22,016 nucleotides of DNA from contig CAMLFK010000056.1 of assembly GCA_946479255.1 (NCBI GenBank), positions 1 to 22,016 of the forward strand, given 5' to 3'. Positions 7,301-14,828 of the stretch are shown here, one piece after another. Under the pieces are notes generated by a model that ran no database searches, was not told where the DNA came from, and saw nothing but the letters and a program-made list of their open reading frames with translations. Made by a program: the position numbers and the translations under genes. Source of the stretch: an uncultured Oxalobacteraceae bacterium (GTDB lineage Bacteria > Pseudomonadota > Gammaproteobacteria > Burkholderiales > Burkholderiaceae). Position 1 is the stretch's first letter. Each line of letters begins with the position of its first letter.

Positions 7301-9177
7301 TGGATACCCGCCTGCTGCGCTATTACGAGCGCGAACTGCAGCACCTGCGCGAGATGGGCGGCGAATTTGCAGCCGCCTTCCCCAAGGTGGCCGGCCGGCT
7401 CGGCCTGGAAACCTATGCCTGCGCCGACCCCTATGTGGAGCGCCTGCTGGAAGGCTTCAGTTTTCTGGCCGCGCGCGTGCAGCTCAAGATCGACGCCGAA
7501 TTCCCGCGGTTTACCGGCCACCTGCTTGAACTGGTCTACCCCCAGTACCTGGCGCCCACGCCCTCGATGATGGTGGTGCAGCTGCAGCCGGACCTGATGG
7601 AAGGCAGCCTGGCGTCCGGCTTCACGGTGCCGCGCCAGACTTCCGTTCGCAGCCTGCTCGGCAAGGGCGACCAGACCTCGTGCGAGTACCGCACCGCGCA
7701 CGACGTCACCCTGTTTCCGGTGGAGCTGACCGAGGCCCGCTACTTTACCTATTCCGGCAACCTGGGCGGGCTCGACCTGTCGCGCCTGGGGACCATCAAG
7801 GCCGGCCTGCGCCTGCGCCTGAAAGCTTCCGCCGGCCTCTCGATCAAGGATATCGCACTCGACCAGCTGCAGCTCTACCTGCGCGGCAGCGATGCGCTGC
7901 CCGGCCGCCTGCTCGAGCAATTGCTGGCCAATGCGGTGGCCACTGTGGTGATGCCGATCACCCCCTCGGCCGGCTGGCACCATATCGCGCCGCGCGGCAG
8001 CATCCGCGCACTCGGCTTCGACGACGAACATGCGCTGCTGCCTTTGTCGTCGCGCGCCTTCCGTGGCTACCGGCTGCTGCAGGAGTACTTCGCCTTCCCG
8101 CAGCGCTTCCTGTTCGCCGAAATCGGCAAACTGGGCGCGGGCCTGGCGCGCTGCGCCGATACCGAGGTCGAGATCGTGGTCCTGTTCGACCGCGCCGATG
8201 CGACGCTCGAACAAAGCATCAGCGCCGCCAACTTCGCGCTGTTCTGCACGCCGGCGATTAATCTGTTTCCCAAGCGCGCAGACCGCATCCACCTGTCCGA
8301 CCGCCAGCACGAGTACCACGTGGTGCCGGACCGCACCCGCCCGATGGACTTCGAGGTCTACCAGGTGGGCGCCGTCACCGGCTACGGGGCCGGGCCCGAC
8401 GCCCAGCAGCAGTTCGCGCCCTTTCACGCGGCCAACGACCTGCAGGGCGACCAGCCGGGCCACGCCTACTACCAGCTGCGCCGCCAGCAGCGCGTGCTGT
8501 CCGAGCGCCAGCGCCGCCAGGGCCCGCGTTCGAGCTACATCGGCAGCGAAGTATTCATGGCCCTGGTCGACGCCCACGAAGCACCGTTCTCCAGCAGCCT
8601 GCGCCAGCTCGGGGTCGACACCCTGTGCACCAACCGCGACCTGCCGCTCTCCATGCCGCTGGGCGGCGCCAAGACCGACTTCACCATCGAGTCCGGTGCG
8701 CCGGTGCGTGCGCTGCGCTGCATCGATGGGCCGACCGCGCCGACCCCGTCATACGCGGAAGGCGAGATGGCCTGGCGCCTGGTCAGCCACCTGTCGCTCA
8801 ACTACCTGTCGCTGATCGACGACGACCGCCAGCAGGGCGCCGCCGCCCTCAAGGACCTGCTGCGCTTGTACTGCAAGCCGCTTGATGCCAGCGAGCAGCG
8901 CCAGATCGACAGCCTGCGCTCGGTATCCTGCGCGCCGATCGCGCGCCGCCTGCCGGTGCCGGGCCCGATCTGCTTCGGGCGCGGCCTGCAGATCACGCTC
9001 GAACTGGACGACACCGCCCTGGAAGGCAGCGGCGCCTTCTTGCTGGGTGCGGTGCTGGAGCAGTTCTTCGCCCGCTACGTCAGCATCAACGGCTTTACCG
9101 AGACGCGCGTGACCACGCCGCGGCGCGGGCTGGTGATGCAATGGCCGGCCAGGATGGGACAATGCAAGATACTCTAG
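7300..9177 (+). CDS. tssF: T6SS baseplate subunit TssF (ImpG/VasA)
   Basis: TssF is the large wedge subunit of the baseplate and works with TssG, TssE and TssK. The ATG at 7300 overlaps the tssE stop by one base and gives a 625-residue protein with the classic opening RLLRYYERELQHLREMGGEF, followed by AAAFPKVAGRLGL and DPYVERLLEGFSFLAARVQL, where family members align. The frame is open further upstream, but that would run into tssE. A late region with SHLSLNYLSLI (about residue 500) is also typical of the family. The 3' end overlaps tssG by 37 bp (or 16 bp if tssG starts at 9162). Confidence 0.95.
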   Translation: MDTRLLRYYERELQHLREMGGEFAAAFPKVAGRLGLETYACADPYVERLLEGFSFLAARVQLKIDAEFPRFTGHLLELVYPQYLAPTPSMMVVQLQPDLMEGSLASGFTVPRQTSVRSLLGKGDQTSCEYRTAHDVTLFPVELTEARYFTYSGNLGGLDLSRLGTIKAGLRLRLKASAGLSIKDIALDQLQLYLRGSDALPGRLLEQLLANAVATVVMPITPSAGWHHIAPRGSIRALGFDDEHALLPLSSRAFRGYRLLQEYFAFPQRFLFAEIGKLGAGLARCADTEVEIVVLFDRADATLEQSISAANFALFCTPAINLFPKRADRIHLSDRQHEYHVVPDRTRPMDFEVYQVGAVTGYGAGPDAQQQFAPFHAANDLQGDQPGHAYYQLRRQQRVLSERQRRQGPRSSYIGSEVFMALVDAHEAPFSSSLRQLGVDTLCTNRDLPLSMPLGGAKTDFTIESGAPVRALRCIDGPTAPTPSYAEGEMAWRLVSHLSLNYLSLIDDDRQQGAAALKDLLRLYCKPLDASEQRQIDSLRSVSCAPIARRLPVPGPICFGRGLQITLELDDTALEGSGAFLLGAVLEQFFARYVSINGFTETRVTTPRRGLVMQWPARMGQCKIL

Positions 9178-10193
9178 ACCGCGCAATGGACAGGTTGAGC
9201 GCGCTGCAAAGCGATGCCGGCGCCTACGACTTCTTCGCCGCGCTGCGCCTGCTCGAGTGCGCGCATGCCGGCAAGCCGCGCATCGGCCAGTCGCTGCGTC
9301 CGGCGGACGATCCGGTGCGCTTCGGCCAGCCGCCGGAACTTGCTTTTACTCCGTCCATGCTGGGCGCCTTCCGTCCGGCCGCCGACGGCGCCGCCGCCCA
9401 GCTGGACGTCAACTTCCTCGGGCTGATGGGCGCCAACGGCCCCATGCCGCAGCACCTGACCGACTACGTGCGCGACCGCCTGCGCAACGCCAACGACCCG
9501 ACCCTGTCGCGCTTTCTCGACATCTTCCATCACCGGATGATCGCGCTGTTCTACCGCGCCTGGGCCAGCGCCCAGCCCACGGTGAACCTGGACCGGGAAC
9601 ACGGCGACCGCTTCGCCGACTATATCGGCTCGCTGATCGGCATGGGCATGCCCAGCCTGCGCCGGCGCGACGCGGTGCCCGACTTCGCCAAGTTTCACTA
9701 TGCCGGCCACCTGGCCGCCCACAACCGCAATGCCGACGGCCTGGCGCAGATCCTGGAAGATTATTTCAAGGTGCCGGTCACCATCCTGCAGTTCGTTGGC
9801 CACTGGATGCGCATGCCGGATGACGCCTGCTGCCGCCTGCGCTCCGGTCCGGACGCGCAGGTGCTGGGCGCCTCCACCGTGCTCGGCTCCAAGGTATGGA
9901 ACTGCCAGCATAAATTCCGCGTCGTGGTCGGCCCGCTTGAACTGGACGATTACCAGCGCATGCTGCCCGGCGGCGACAGCTACCGGCGCCTGCGCGACTG
10001 GGTGCGCAACTACGCCGGCATGGCCTACGACTGGGACATCAACGTCCAGCTCAAGCAGGCGGCGGTGCCGCCGCTCGGGTTGGGACGCAGCGCAAGGCTG
10101 GGCTGGACCAGCTGGCTGCATAGCGCCGCCCCGACCCGTGACGCGCGCCAGCTCATTTTGCATCCGCAGCACAGCAACACTCAACCCGCATAA
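9141..10193 (+). CDS. tssG: T6SS baseplate subunit TssG (ImpH/VasB)
   Basis: TssG forms the baseplate wedge core with TssF. The ORF is 350 residues long. Diagnostic segments are YDFFAALRLLECA (about residues 29-41), DPVRFGQPPELAF, the NFLGLMGANGPMPQHLTDYV stretch (about 91-110), and C-terminal GDSYRRLRDWVRNYAGMAYDWDINVQL followed by LGWTSWL. Two starts are possible: the ATG at 9141, overlapping tssF by 37 bp, and the ATG at 9162, which is preceded by a more convincing GGATGGGA. Family N-termini do not decide between them, so the true protein may be seven residues shorter. A 27-bp gap leads to clpV. Confidence 0.93.
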   Translation: MAGQDGTMQDTLDRAMDRLSALQSDAGAYDFFAALRLLECAHAGKPRIGQSLRPADDPVRFGQPPELAFTPSMLGAFRPAADGAAAQLDVNFLGLMGANGPMPQHLTDYVRDRLRNANDPTLSRFLDIFHHRMIALFYRAWASAQPTVNLDREHGDRFADYIGSLIGMGMPSLRRRDAVPDFAKFHYAGHLAAHNRNADGLAQILEDYFKVPVTILQFVGHWMRMPDDACCRLRSGPDAQVLGASTVLGSKVWNCQHKFRVVVGPLELDDYQRMLPGGDSYRRLRDWVRNYAGMAYDWDINVQLKQAAVPPLGLGRSARLGWTSWLHSAAPTRDARQLILHPQHSNTQPA

Positions 10194-10220
10194 CCCCGAG
10201 ACACTGAGAGGAATCGAAAA

Positions 10221-12941
10221 ATGGCCGAAATCAGCCGCGTCGCCTTGTTTGGCAAGCTCAATAGCCTGTGCTACCGCGCCATCGAAAGCAGCACTGTGTT
10301 CTGCAAGCTGCGTGGCAACCCGTATGTCGAAGTGGTGCACTGGCTGCACCAGATCCTGCAGCTGCAGGACTCCGACCTGGTCCGGGTGATCAAGCATTTC
10401 GACCTCGATCCGGCGGCGCTGGCGCGCGACCTGACCGCCGCGCTCGACCGCCTGCCGCGCGGCTCGACCTCGGTCACCGACCTGTCCTCGCAAGTCGAGG
10501 AAGCGGTGGAGCGCGGCTGGGTGTTCGGCACCCTGATGTTCGGCGAATCGCAGGTACGCAGCGGCCATTTGCTGGTCGGCCTGCTCAAGACCTCGTCCTT
10601 GCGCAACAGCCTCTACAGCCTGTCGCGCCAGTTCGAGAAAATCAAGATCGATGCCCTGGCCGAGGACTTCGGCACGCTGCTGGCCAGCTCGCCCGAAGCC
10701 CAGCTGGGCGCCACCGACGGCTTCCAGGCCGCCGGCGCTCCGGGTGAAGCCAGCGGCGCGGTGGCCCCGGCCGCCATGGGCAAGCAGGAAGCGCTCAAGA
10801 AGTACACGGTCGACCTGACCGAGCAGGCGCGCAGCGGCAAGATGGACCCGATCGTCGGGCGCGACGACGAGATCCGCCAGGTGGTCGACATCCTGATGCG
10901 GCGCCGCCAGAACAATCCGATCCTGGTCGGCGAAGCGGGCGTCGGCAAGACCGCCGTGGTGGAAGGCTTCGCCCAGCGCATCGCGCGCGGCGACGTGCCC
11001 CCAAGCCTGAAGGAAGTCGAACTGCGCTCGCTCGATATCGGCCTCCTGCAGGCCGGCGCCAGCATGAAAGGCGAGTTCGAGCAGCGCCTGCGTTCGGTGA
11101 TCGATGAAGTCCAGGCCAGCACCCGTCCGGTGATCCTGTTCATCGACGAGACCCACACCCTGGTCGGCGCCGGCGGCGCGGCCGGCACCGGCGATGCCGC
11201 CAACCTGCTCAAGCCAGCACTGGCGCGCGGCACCTTGCGCACCATTGGCGCGACCACCTTCGCCGAATACAAAAAGCACATCGAGAAAGACCCGGCCTTG
11301 ACGCGCCGTTTCCAGACCGTGCAGGTCGACGAGCCGAGCGAAGAGCGCGCCATCCTGATGATGCGCGGCGTTGCCTCCACCATGGAAAAGCACCACAAGG
11401 TGCAAATTCTCGACGAGGCGCTGGAAGCGGCAGTCAAGCTGTCGCACCGGTATATTCCTGCGCGCCAGCTGCCCGACAAATCGGTCAGCCTGATCGACAC
11501 CGCCTGTGCGCGCGTGGCGGTGAGCCTGCACGCTACCCCGGCCGAAGTGGACGACAGCCGCAAGCGCATTGAAGCGCTGGAAACCGAATTGGGCATCATC
11601 GGCCGTGAACTGGCCATCGGCGTGGCCGTGGGTAACCGCGACAGCGACGCCCGCGCCCTGCTGGCCGAAGAGCGGGAACGCCTGACCGGCTTGGAAAAAC
11701 GCTGGGATGCCGAGAAGGTGCTGGTCGACGAACTGCTGGCGCTGCGCGCCGGCCTGCGCGCCGGCGTGCATCCGGTCGAAGGCACCGGCAGCAAGCTCGA
11801 AGCAGGCGCCGCCGCTGAAGCTGCCCAGGTAGTGGAAATCTCGCCGGAAGAACGCGCCACCCGCCTGGAGCGGCTGCAGCAGGTGCAGGCCGAACTGGCG
11901 AACCTGCAGGGCGAAACCCCGCTGATCCTGCCGACCGTGGATTACCAGGCGGTGGCCAGCGTGGTCGGCGACTGGACCGGCATTCCGGTCGGCCGCATGG
12001 CCAAGAACGAGATGGAGACCATCCTCAAGGTCGGCAGCCTGCTGGGCCAGCGCGTGATCGGCCAGGACCATGCGATGGAGATGATCGCCAAGCGCATCCA
12101 GACCTCGCGCGCCGGCCTGGACAACCCGAACAAACCGATCGGCGTGTTCATGCTGGCCGGTACCTCGGGCGTCGGCAAGACCGAAACCGCGCTGGCGCTG
12201 GCCGAAGCGCTGTATGGCGGCGAGCAGAATCTCATCACCATCAACATGAGTGAATTCCAGGAAGCCCATACGGTATCGACGCTCAAGGGCGCGCCGCCGG
12301 GCTACGTGGGTTACGGCGAAGGCGGTGTGCTGACCGAGGCGGTGCGCCGTAAGCCCTATTCGGTGGTGCTGCTCGACGAAGTGGAAAAAGCCCACCCGGA
12401 CGTGCACGAGATGTTCTTCCAGGTGTTCGACAAGGGCTTCATGGAAGACGGCGAAGGGCGCTTCATCGACTTCAAGAACACCCTGATCCTGCTGACCACC
12501 AACGCCGGCACCGACATGATCGCCCAGTTGTGCAAGGATCCGGAACTGATGCCGGAACCGGAAGGCATCGCCAAGGCGCTGCGCGAACCGCTGCTGAAGA
12601 TCTTCCCGCCGGCGCTGCTGGGCCGCCTGGTGACGATTCCTTACTACCCGCTGTCGGACGAGATGCTCGGCCAGATCGTGCGCCTGCAGCTGAACCGCAT
12701 CAAGAAGCGTGTCGAGGCGCGCTACAAGATCCCGTTCAACTACACCGGCGACGTGGTCAAGCTGGTGGTTTCCCGCTGCACCGAGAGCGAGTCGGGCGGG
12801 CGCATGATCGACGCCATCCTGACCAACACCATGCTGCCCGATATCTCGCGCGAATTCCTGAACCGGATGATCAGCGGTACGCCGATCGCCGGCGTGGAGG
12901 TTGGCGTCAAGGATGGGCAGTTCGATTACCAATTCGCCTGA
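10221..12941 (+). CDS. clpV: T6SS sheath-recycling ATPase TssH (ClpV)
   Basis: ClpV is a cytoplasmic AAA+ unfoldase that disassembles the contracted TssB/C sheath. It is 906 residues long. It has an N-terminal Clp-N domain (about 1-155), D1 with Walker A GEAGVGKT (237-244) and Walker B ILFIDE (305-310), a middle coiled-coil region (about 440-565), and D2 with Walker A GTSGVGKT (647-654) and Walker B VVLLDE (715-720). The D2 region lacks the ClpP-binding loop context of ClpA, and the N-terminus and T6SS location identify ClpV rather than ClpB. The start has GAGAGGAA (10206-10213). The last codons encode FDYQFA-stop, and a near-copy of this end occurs after the next gene (13671-13691). Confidence 0.96.
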   Translation: MAEISRVALFGKLNSLCYRAIESSTVFCKLRGNPYVEVVHWLHQILQLQDSDLVRVIKHFDLDPAALARDLTAALDRLPRGSTSVTDLSSQVEEAVERGWVFGTLMFGESQVRSGHLLVGLLKTSSLRNSLYSLSRQFEKIKIDALAEDFGTLLASSPEAQLGATDGFQAAGAPGEASGAVAPAAMGKQEALKKYTVDLTEQARSGKMDPIVGRDDEIRQVVDILMRRRQNNPILVGEAGVGKTAVVEGFAQRIARGDVPPSLKEVELRSLDIGLLQAGASMKGEFEQRLRSVIDEVQASTRPVILFIDETHTLVGAGGAAGTGDAANLLKPALARGTLRTIGATTFAEYKKHIEKDPALTRRFQTVQVDEPSEERAILMMRGVASTMEKHHKVQILDEALEAAVKLSHRYIPARQLPDKSVSLIDTACARVAVSLHATPAEVDDSRKRIEALETELGIIGRELAIGVAVGNRDSDARALLAEERERLTGLEKRWDAEKVLVDELLALRAGLRAGVHPVEGTGSKLEAGAAAEAAQVVEISPEERATRLERLQQVQAELANLQGETPLILPTVDYQAVASVVGDWTGIPVGRMAKNEMETILKVGSLLGQRVIGQDHAMEMIAKRIQTSRAGLDNPNKPIGVFMLAGTSGVGKTETALALAEALYGGEQNLITINMSEFQEAHTVSTLKGAPPGYVGYGEGGVLTEAVRRKPYSVVLLDEVEKAHPDVHEMFFQVFDKGFMEDGEGRFIDFKNTLILLTTNAGTDMIAQLCKDPELMPEPEGIAKALREPLLKIFPPALLGRLVTIPYYPLSDEMLGQIVRLQLNRIKKRVEARYKIPFNYTGDVVKLVVSRCTESESGGRMIDAILTNTMLPDISREFLNRMISGTPIAGVEVGVKDGQFDYQFA

Positions 12942-12962
12942 ATCTGAAAGAGGAAAACGTGC

Positions 12963-13667
12963 ATGGCCAACTGTCTTGACTACGCAAAAATCGCTTACGC
13001 GGCCTATTTCAAAGCGACGGCGCAGTATTATGCGGAGCCGCCCGGGCATATGGTGGATGACTGGCGCGTGCAGAAGTGGGAGAGCGGCACTTTCTGGGGC
13101 GATGGCTTCCAGGGCGGCATCTGGCAAAACGATACCGACGTGGTGGTAGGCTGCTGCGGTACCAATCCTAAACAAATAGGGAAATTCCTCAGCGATCTTT
13201 CTGCGGACATCAGGATTGGTTTCGGCATACTGCCAAATCAATGTTCGTCGGCGCGGGCAATGGTCAAGGCAGCCAAACAGGTGGCTGCCGGGCGCCGGGT
13301 GTCGGTCACCGGACATTCCTTGGGCGGCGGCCTGGCCCAGGTGGTCGGGGTTTGGGAAAATGTGCCCTTCGTCACCTTCAATGCGCCGGCGATGGCACGC
13401 TCCATCAAGCTTTCGCATGCCAACATCTTCAAGCCGCAAATGATGGCGCGCTCCTGGTCGTCGGCCAATGTGCGGGACGTACCGGGCGTGAATGTGCGGA
13501 TTGCCGGCGACCTTGTCAGCACCAGCGACTTCGCGCGCGGCGATCATGTCGGCATGGTAGTCGATCTGCGCAACGCCACGGGCGGTGGCGCACACGGAAA
13601 AGGCAATTGCTGGCAAGCGGTGCTCGAGACTGACTGGGCAAACATCGATCCGTTCGAGGGGCTTTGA
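12963..13667 (+). CDS. Class 3 lipase, putative T6SS lipase effector
   Basis: A 234-residue alpha/beta hydrolase that would cleave lipid esters, plausibly membrane phospholipids of a target cell. The nucleophile elbow is GHSLGG (117-122, Ser119). Upstream, VVGCCGTNPKQ is in the place of the usual 'FRGT' oxyanion motif of class 3 lipases. The acid is probably Asp183 (RIAGDLVS) and the base His195 (GDHVGM). There is no signal peptide and no membrane segment, as expected for cargo delivered by T6SS. An AAGAGGAAAA Shine-Dalgarno (12948-12957) precedes the ATG. The gene lies between clpV and a protease gene, in the same island as PAAR-like and VgrG genes. Part of it is unusually AT-rich: 35 of 80 bases are G/C at 13161-13240, against 54 of 80 in clpV at 12541-12620. 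This suggests recent acquisition. Effector status is inferred from context. Confidence 0.78.
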   Translation: MANCLDYAKIAYAAYFKATAQYYAEPPGHMVDDWRVQKWESGTFWGDGFQGGIWQNDTDVVVGCCGTNPKQIGKFLSDLSADIRIGFGILPNQCSSARAMVKAAKQVAAGRRVSVTGHSLGGGLAQVVGVWENVPFVTFNAPAMARSIKLSHANIFKPQMMARSWSSANVRDVPGVNVRIAGDLVSTSDFARGDHVGMVVDLRNATGGGAHGKGNCWQAVLETDWANIDPFEGL

Positions 13668-13670
13668 TCG

Positions 13671-13691
13671 TTCGATTACCAGTTCGCCTAA
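13671..13691 (+). repeat. Near-copy of the 3' end of clpV (pseudogene scar)
   Basis: The 21 bases match the last 21 bases of clpV (12921-12941) with two differences. One is CAA to CAG, still Gln; the other is TGA to TAA, still a stop. Read in frame it spells FDYQFA-stop without an upstream gene. The match begins with G at 12920/13670. It lies four bases after the lipase stop and just before the Shine-Dalgarno of the protease gene, the same position clpV's real end has relative to the lipase gene. Confidence 0.7.
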
Positions 13692-13724
13692 GCCAATCGA
13701 CTATTCAACAGAGGAGGAGCTAAC

Positions 13725-14342
13725 ATGTCATCGTTTATTCTGCTGGACGTACCACACGTCGGACAACTCGACATCGGCGGCCATACCGGCCACGTGTCGC
13801 ACTCGGAGCAAAACGGCTGCTGGTATGCCTCGACCTGCATGGTCAGCTATTTCTGGGAAGCCGGTCCGCGCCTGGGTGTCCCGGCCCAGTACGCGGCTAA
13901 CCCGAAAGATCCCGAGGGGATGGGCGCGCGCTATGCAAGCCTGAAAGCGAACGAGAATTTTGAAGGTGTGCCTCTGCCAGCGGCCAAGAAGTGGACCATC
14001 CAAAAGCTCTACAACGTGCTGGAGAATTATGGGCCATGCTATGTGCGGCGCGGCTTCCGCGATGCGGTGAGCGGCAAGCTGGAAGGCGGCCACGCGGTTG
14101 TGCTGGCCGGCGCCAATCTGATCGATGGCACCGTGTGCATCCTGGACCCGTGGTTCACCAAGGACAAGGGCGGGGCAGGCGCCGACAAATGGCGCCAGCA
14201 CCACTCGCTTGCCCAGTTCAATGACTTCTTCAAGTGGGACGAGTTATGGGCGCCTAACATCAGCCTGATGTACAAGAAGCAGTCGAATGCCATTGCTGCG
14301 GTTGGCCATATCAAAAAGAATCTCGATCTGATGTGGTGGTAG
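13725..14342 (+). CDS. Papain-like (C39/C70-type) cysteine protease, putative T6SS effector
   Basis: A 205-residue protein with a papain-like catalytic layout. It has QNGCWYASTCMV (Gln29 as oxyanion residue, Cys32 nucleophile), GGHAVVLAGA (His123) and VCILDPWF (Asp141 in the position of the Asn/Asp). The 'CW-A-S' and 'GHAV...DPW' patterns are those of the Peptidase_C39_2 and AvrRpt2 (C70) families. The N-terminus VPHVGQLDIGG resembles the usual VPxxxQ lead-in of these proteases. No signal peptide, membrane segment or ABC-transporter domain is present, so it is not a bacteriocin-processing exporter. An excellent GAGGAGGAG (13711-13719) precedes the ATG. The position next to PAAR-like and VgrG genes suggests a T6SS-delivered toxin acting in the target cytoplasm. 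A role inside the producing cell is not excluded. Confidence 0.72.
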   Translation: MSSFILLDVPHVGQLDIGGHTGHVSHSEQNGCWYASTCMVSYFWEAGPRLGVPAQYAANPKDPEGMGARYASLKANENFEGVPLPAAKKWTIQKLYNVLENYGPCYVRRGFRDAVSGKLEGGHAVVLAGANLIDGTVCILDPWFTKDKGGAGADKWRQHHSLAQFNDFFKWDELWAPNISLMYKKQSNAIAAVGHIKKNLDLMWW

Positions 14343-14368
14343 GCGCAGTATGAGAGGCGCAGTATGAG
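14341..14368 (+). repeat. Perfect 14-bp tandem duplication
   Basis: AGGCGCAGTATGAG occurs twice head-to-tail (14341-14354 and 14355-14368). A degenerate third relative, GCAGTGAGAG, follows at 14381-14390, just before the next start codon. The first copy begins within the protease stop codon. It may be simple slippage, or it may have duplicated a Shine-Dalgarno-like GAG region. Confidence 0.8.
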
Positions 14369-14396
14369 CATATGTATTTTGCAGTGAGAGACGACC

Positions 14397-14786
14397 ATGC
14401 CTAGCCAAGTATCGATGGGCGCCCTGTTGCAGTGCACCTTCGGCCTCGCCCCTTCATCGCTGGTGGTCCTGCCGGCCAACAAGGTGCTGGCCGAGGGGCC
14501 GCCGGCCGCCAACATCATGGATCACAAGCCGCTGGTGAACATCATGCCCTTCGGGATGTGTAATTCGCCGGCCAATCCAACCGTCGCCGCGGCCACCGCC
14601 GCCGCGCTGGGCGTGCTCACGCCGATGCCCTGCATTCCGGCCACCAGCGCGCCGTGGGTGCCGGGCGCGCCGACGGTCTTGATCGCCAATATGCCGGCGC
14701 TGGACAATGTCTCGAAATGCCTGTGCAACTGGGGCGGGGTCATCAGCATCAACAACCCGGCAACCACCAAGACCATGATCCCGTGA
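14397..14786 (+). CDS. DUF4280 PAAR-like spike tip protein
   Basis: A 129-residue protein of the DUF4280 (PAAR-like) family. The recognisable core is GALLQCTFGLAPSSLVVLPANKV at the N-terminus, then ANIMDHKPLVNIMPFGMCNSPANP, TPMPCIPATSAPWVPGAPTV, and the C-terminal CNWGGVISINNP. Such proteins have a PAAR-like beta-rich cone with Cys residues that may bind a metal. They sharpen the VgrG tip and attach cargo. It contains only the tip domain with no toxin extension, so separate effectors would have to bind it. It lies between the protease gene and vgrG, the usual place for a tip/adaptor. The Shine-Dalgarno is weak (GAGAG, 14386-14390). Confidence 0.85.
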   Translation: MPSQVSMGALLQCTFGLAPSSLVVLPANKVLAEGPPAANIMDHKPLVNIMPFGMCNSPANPTVAAATAAALGVLTPMPCIPATSAPWVPGAPTVLIANMPALDNVSKCLCNWGGVISINNPATTKTMIP

Positions 14787-14828
14787 GCGCGGCCGCTGCT
14801 GCAACCCTTTATTTTTTGAACTGACCTT

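Noticed and set aside
9174..13616. A 1480-codon open frame on the - strand opposite tssG, clpV and the lipase gene.
   Set aside because: It is a by-product of GC-rich codon usage on the + strand. The translation is Ala/Arg/Gly/His/Gln-rich with no domain, and the + strand genes are unambiguous. Similar antisense frames at 6979-8577, 14454-16589 and 3783-5246 are rejected for the same reason.
14785..14815. A possible terminator between the DUF4280 gene and vgrG (GC-rich block then TTTATTTTTT).
   Set aside because: The GC block gives only a 4-bp stem, and a stop there would cut off vgrG, for which no separate promoter is visible.
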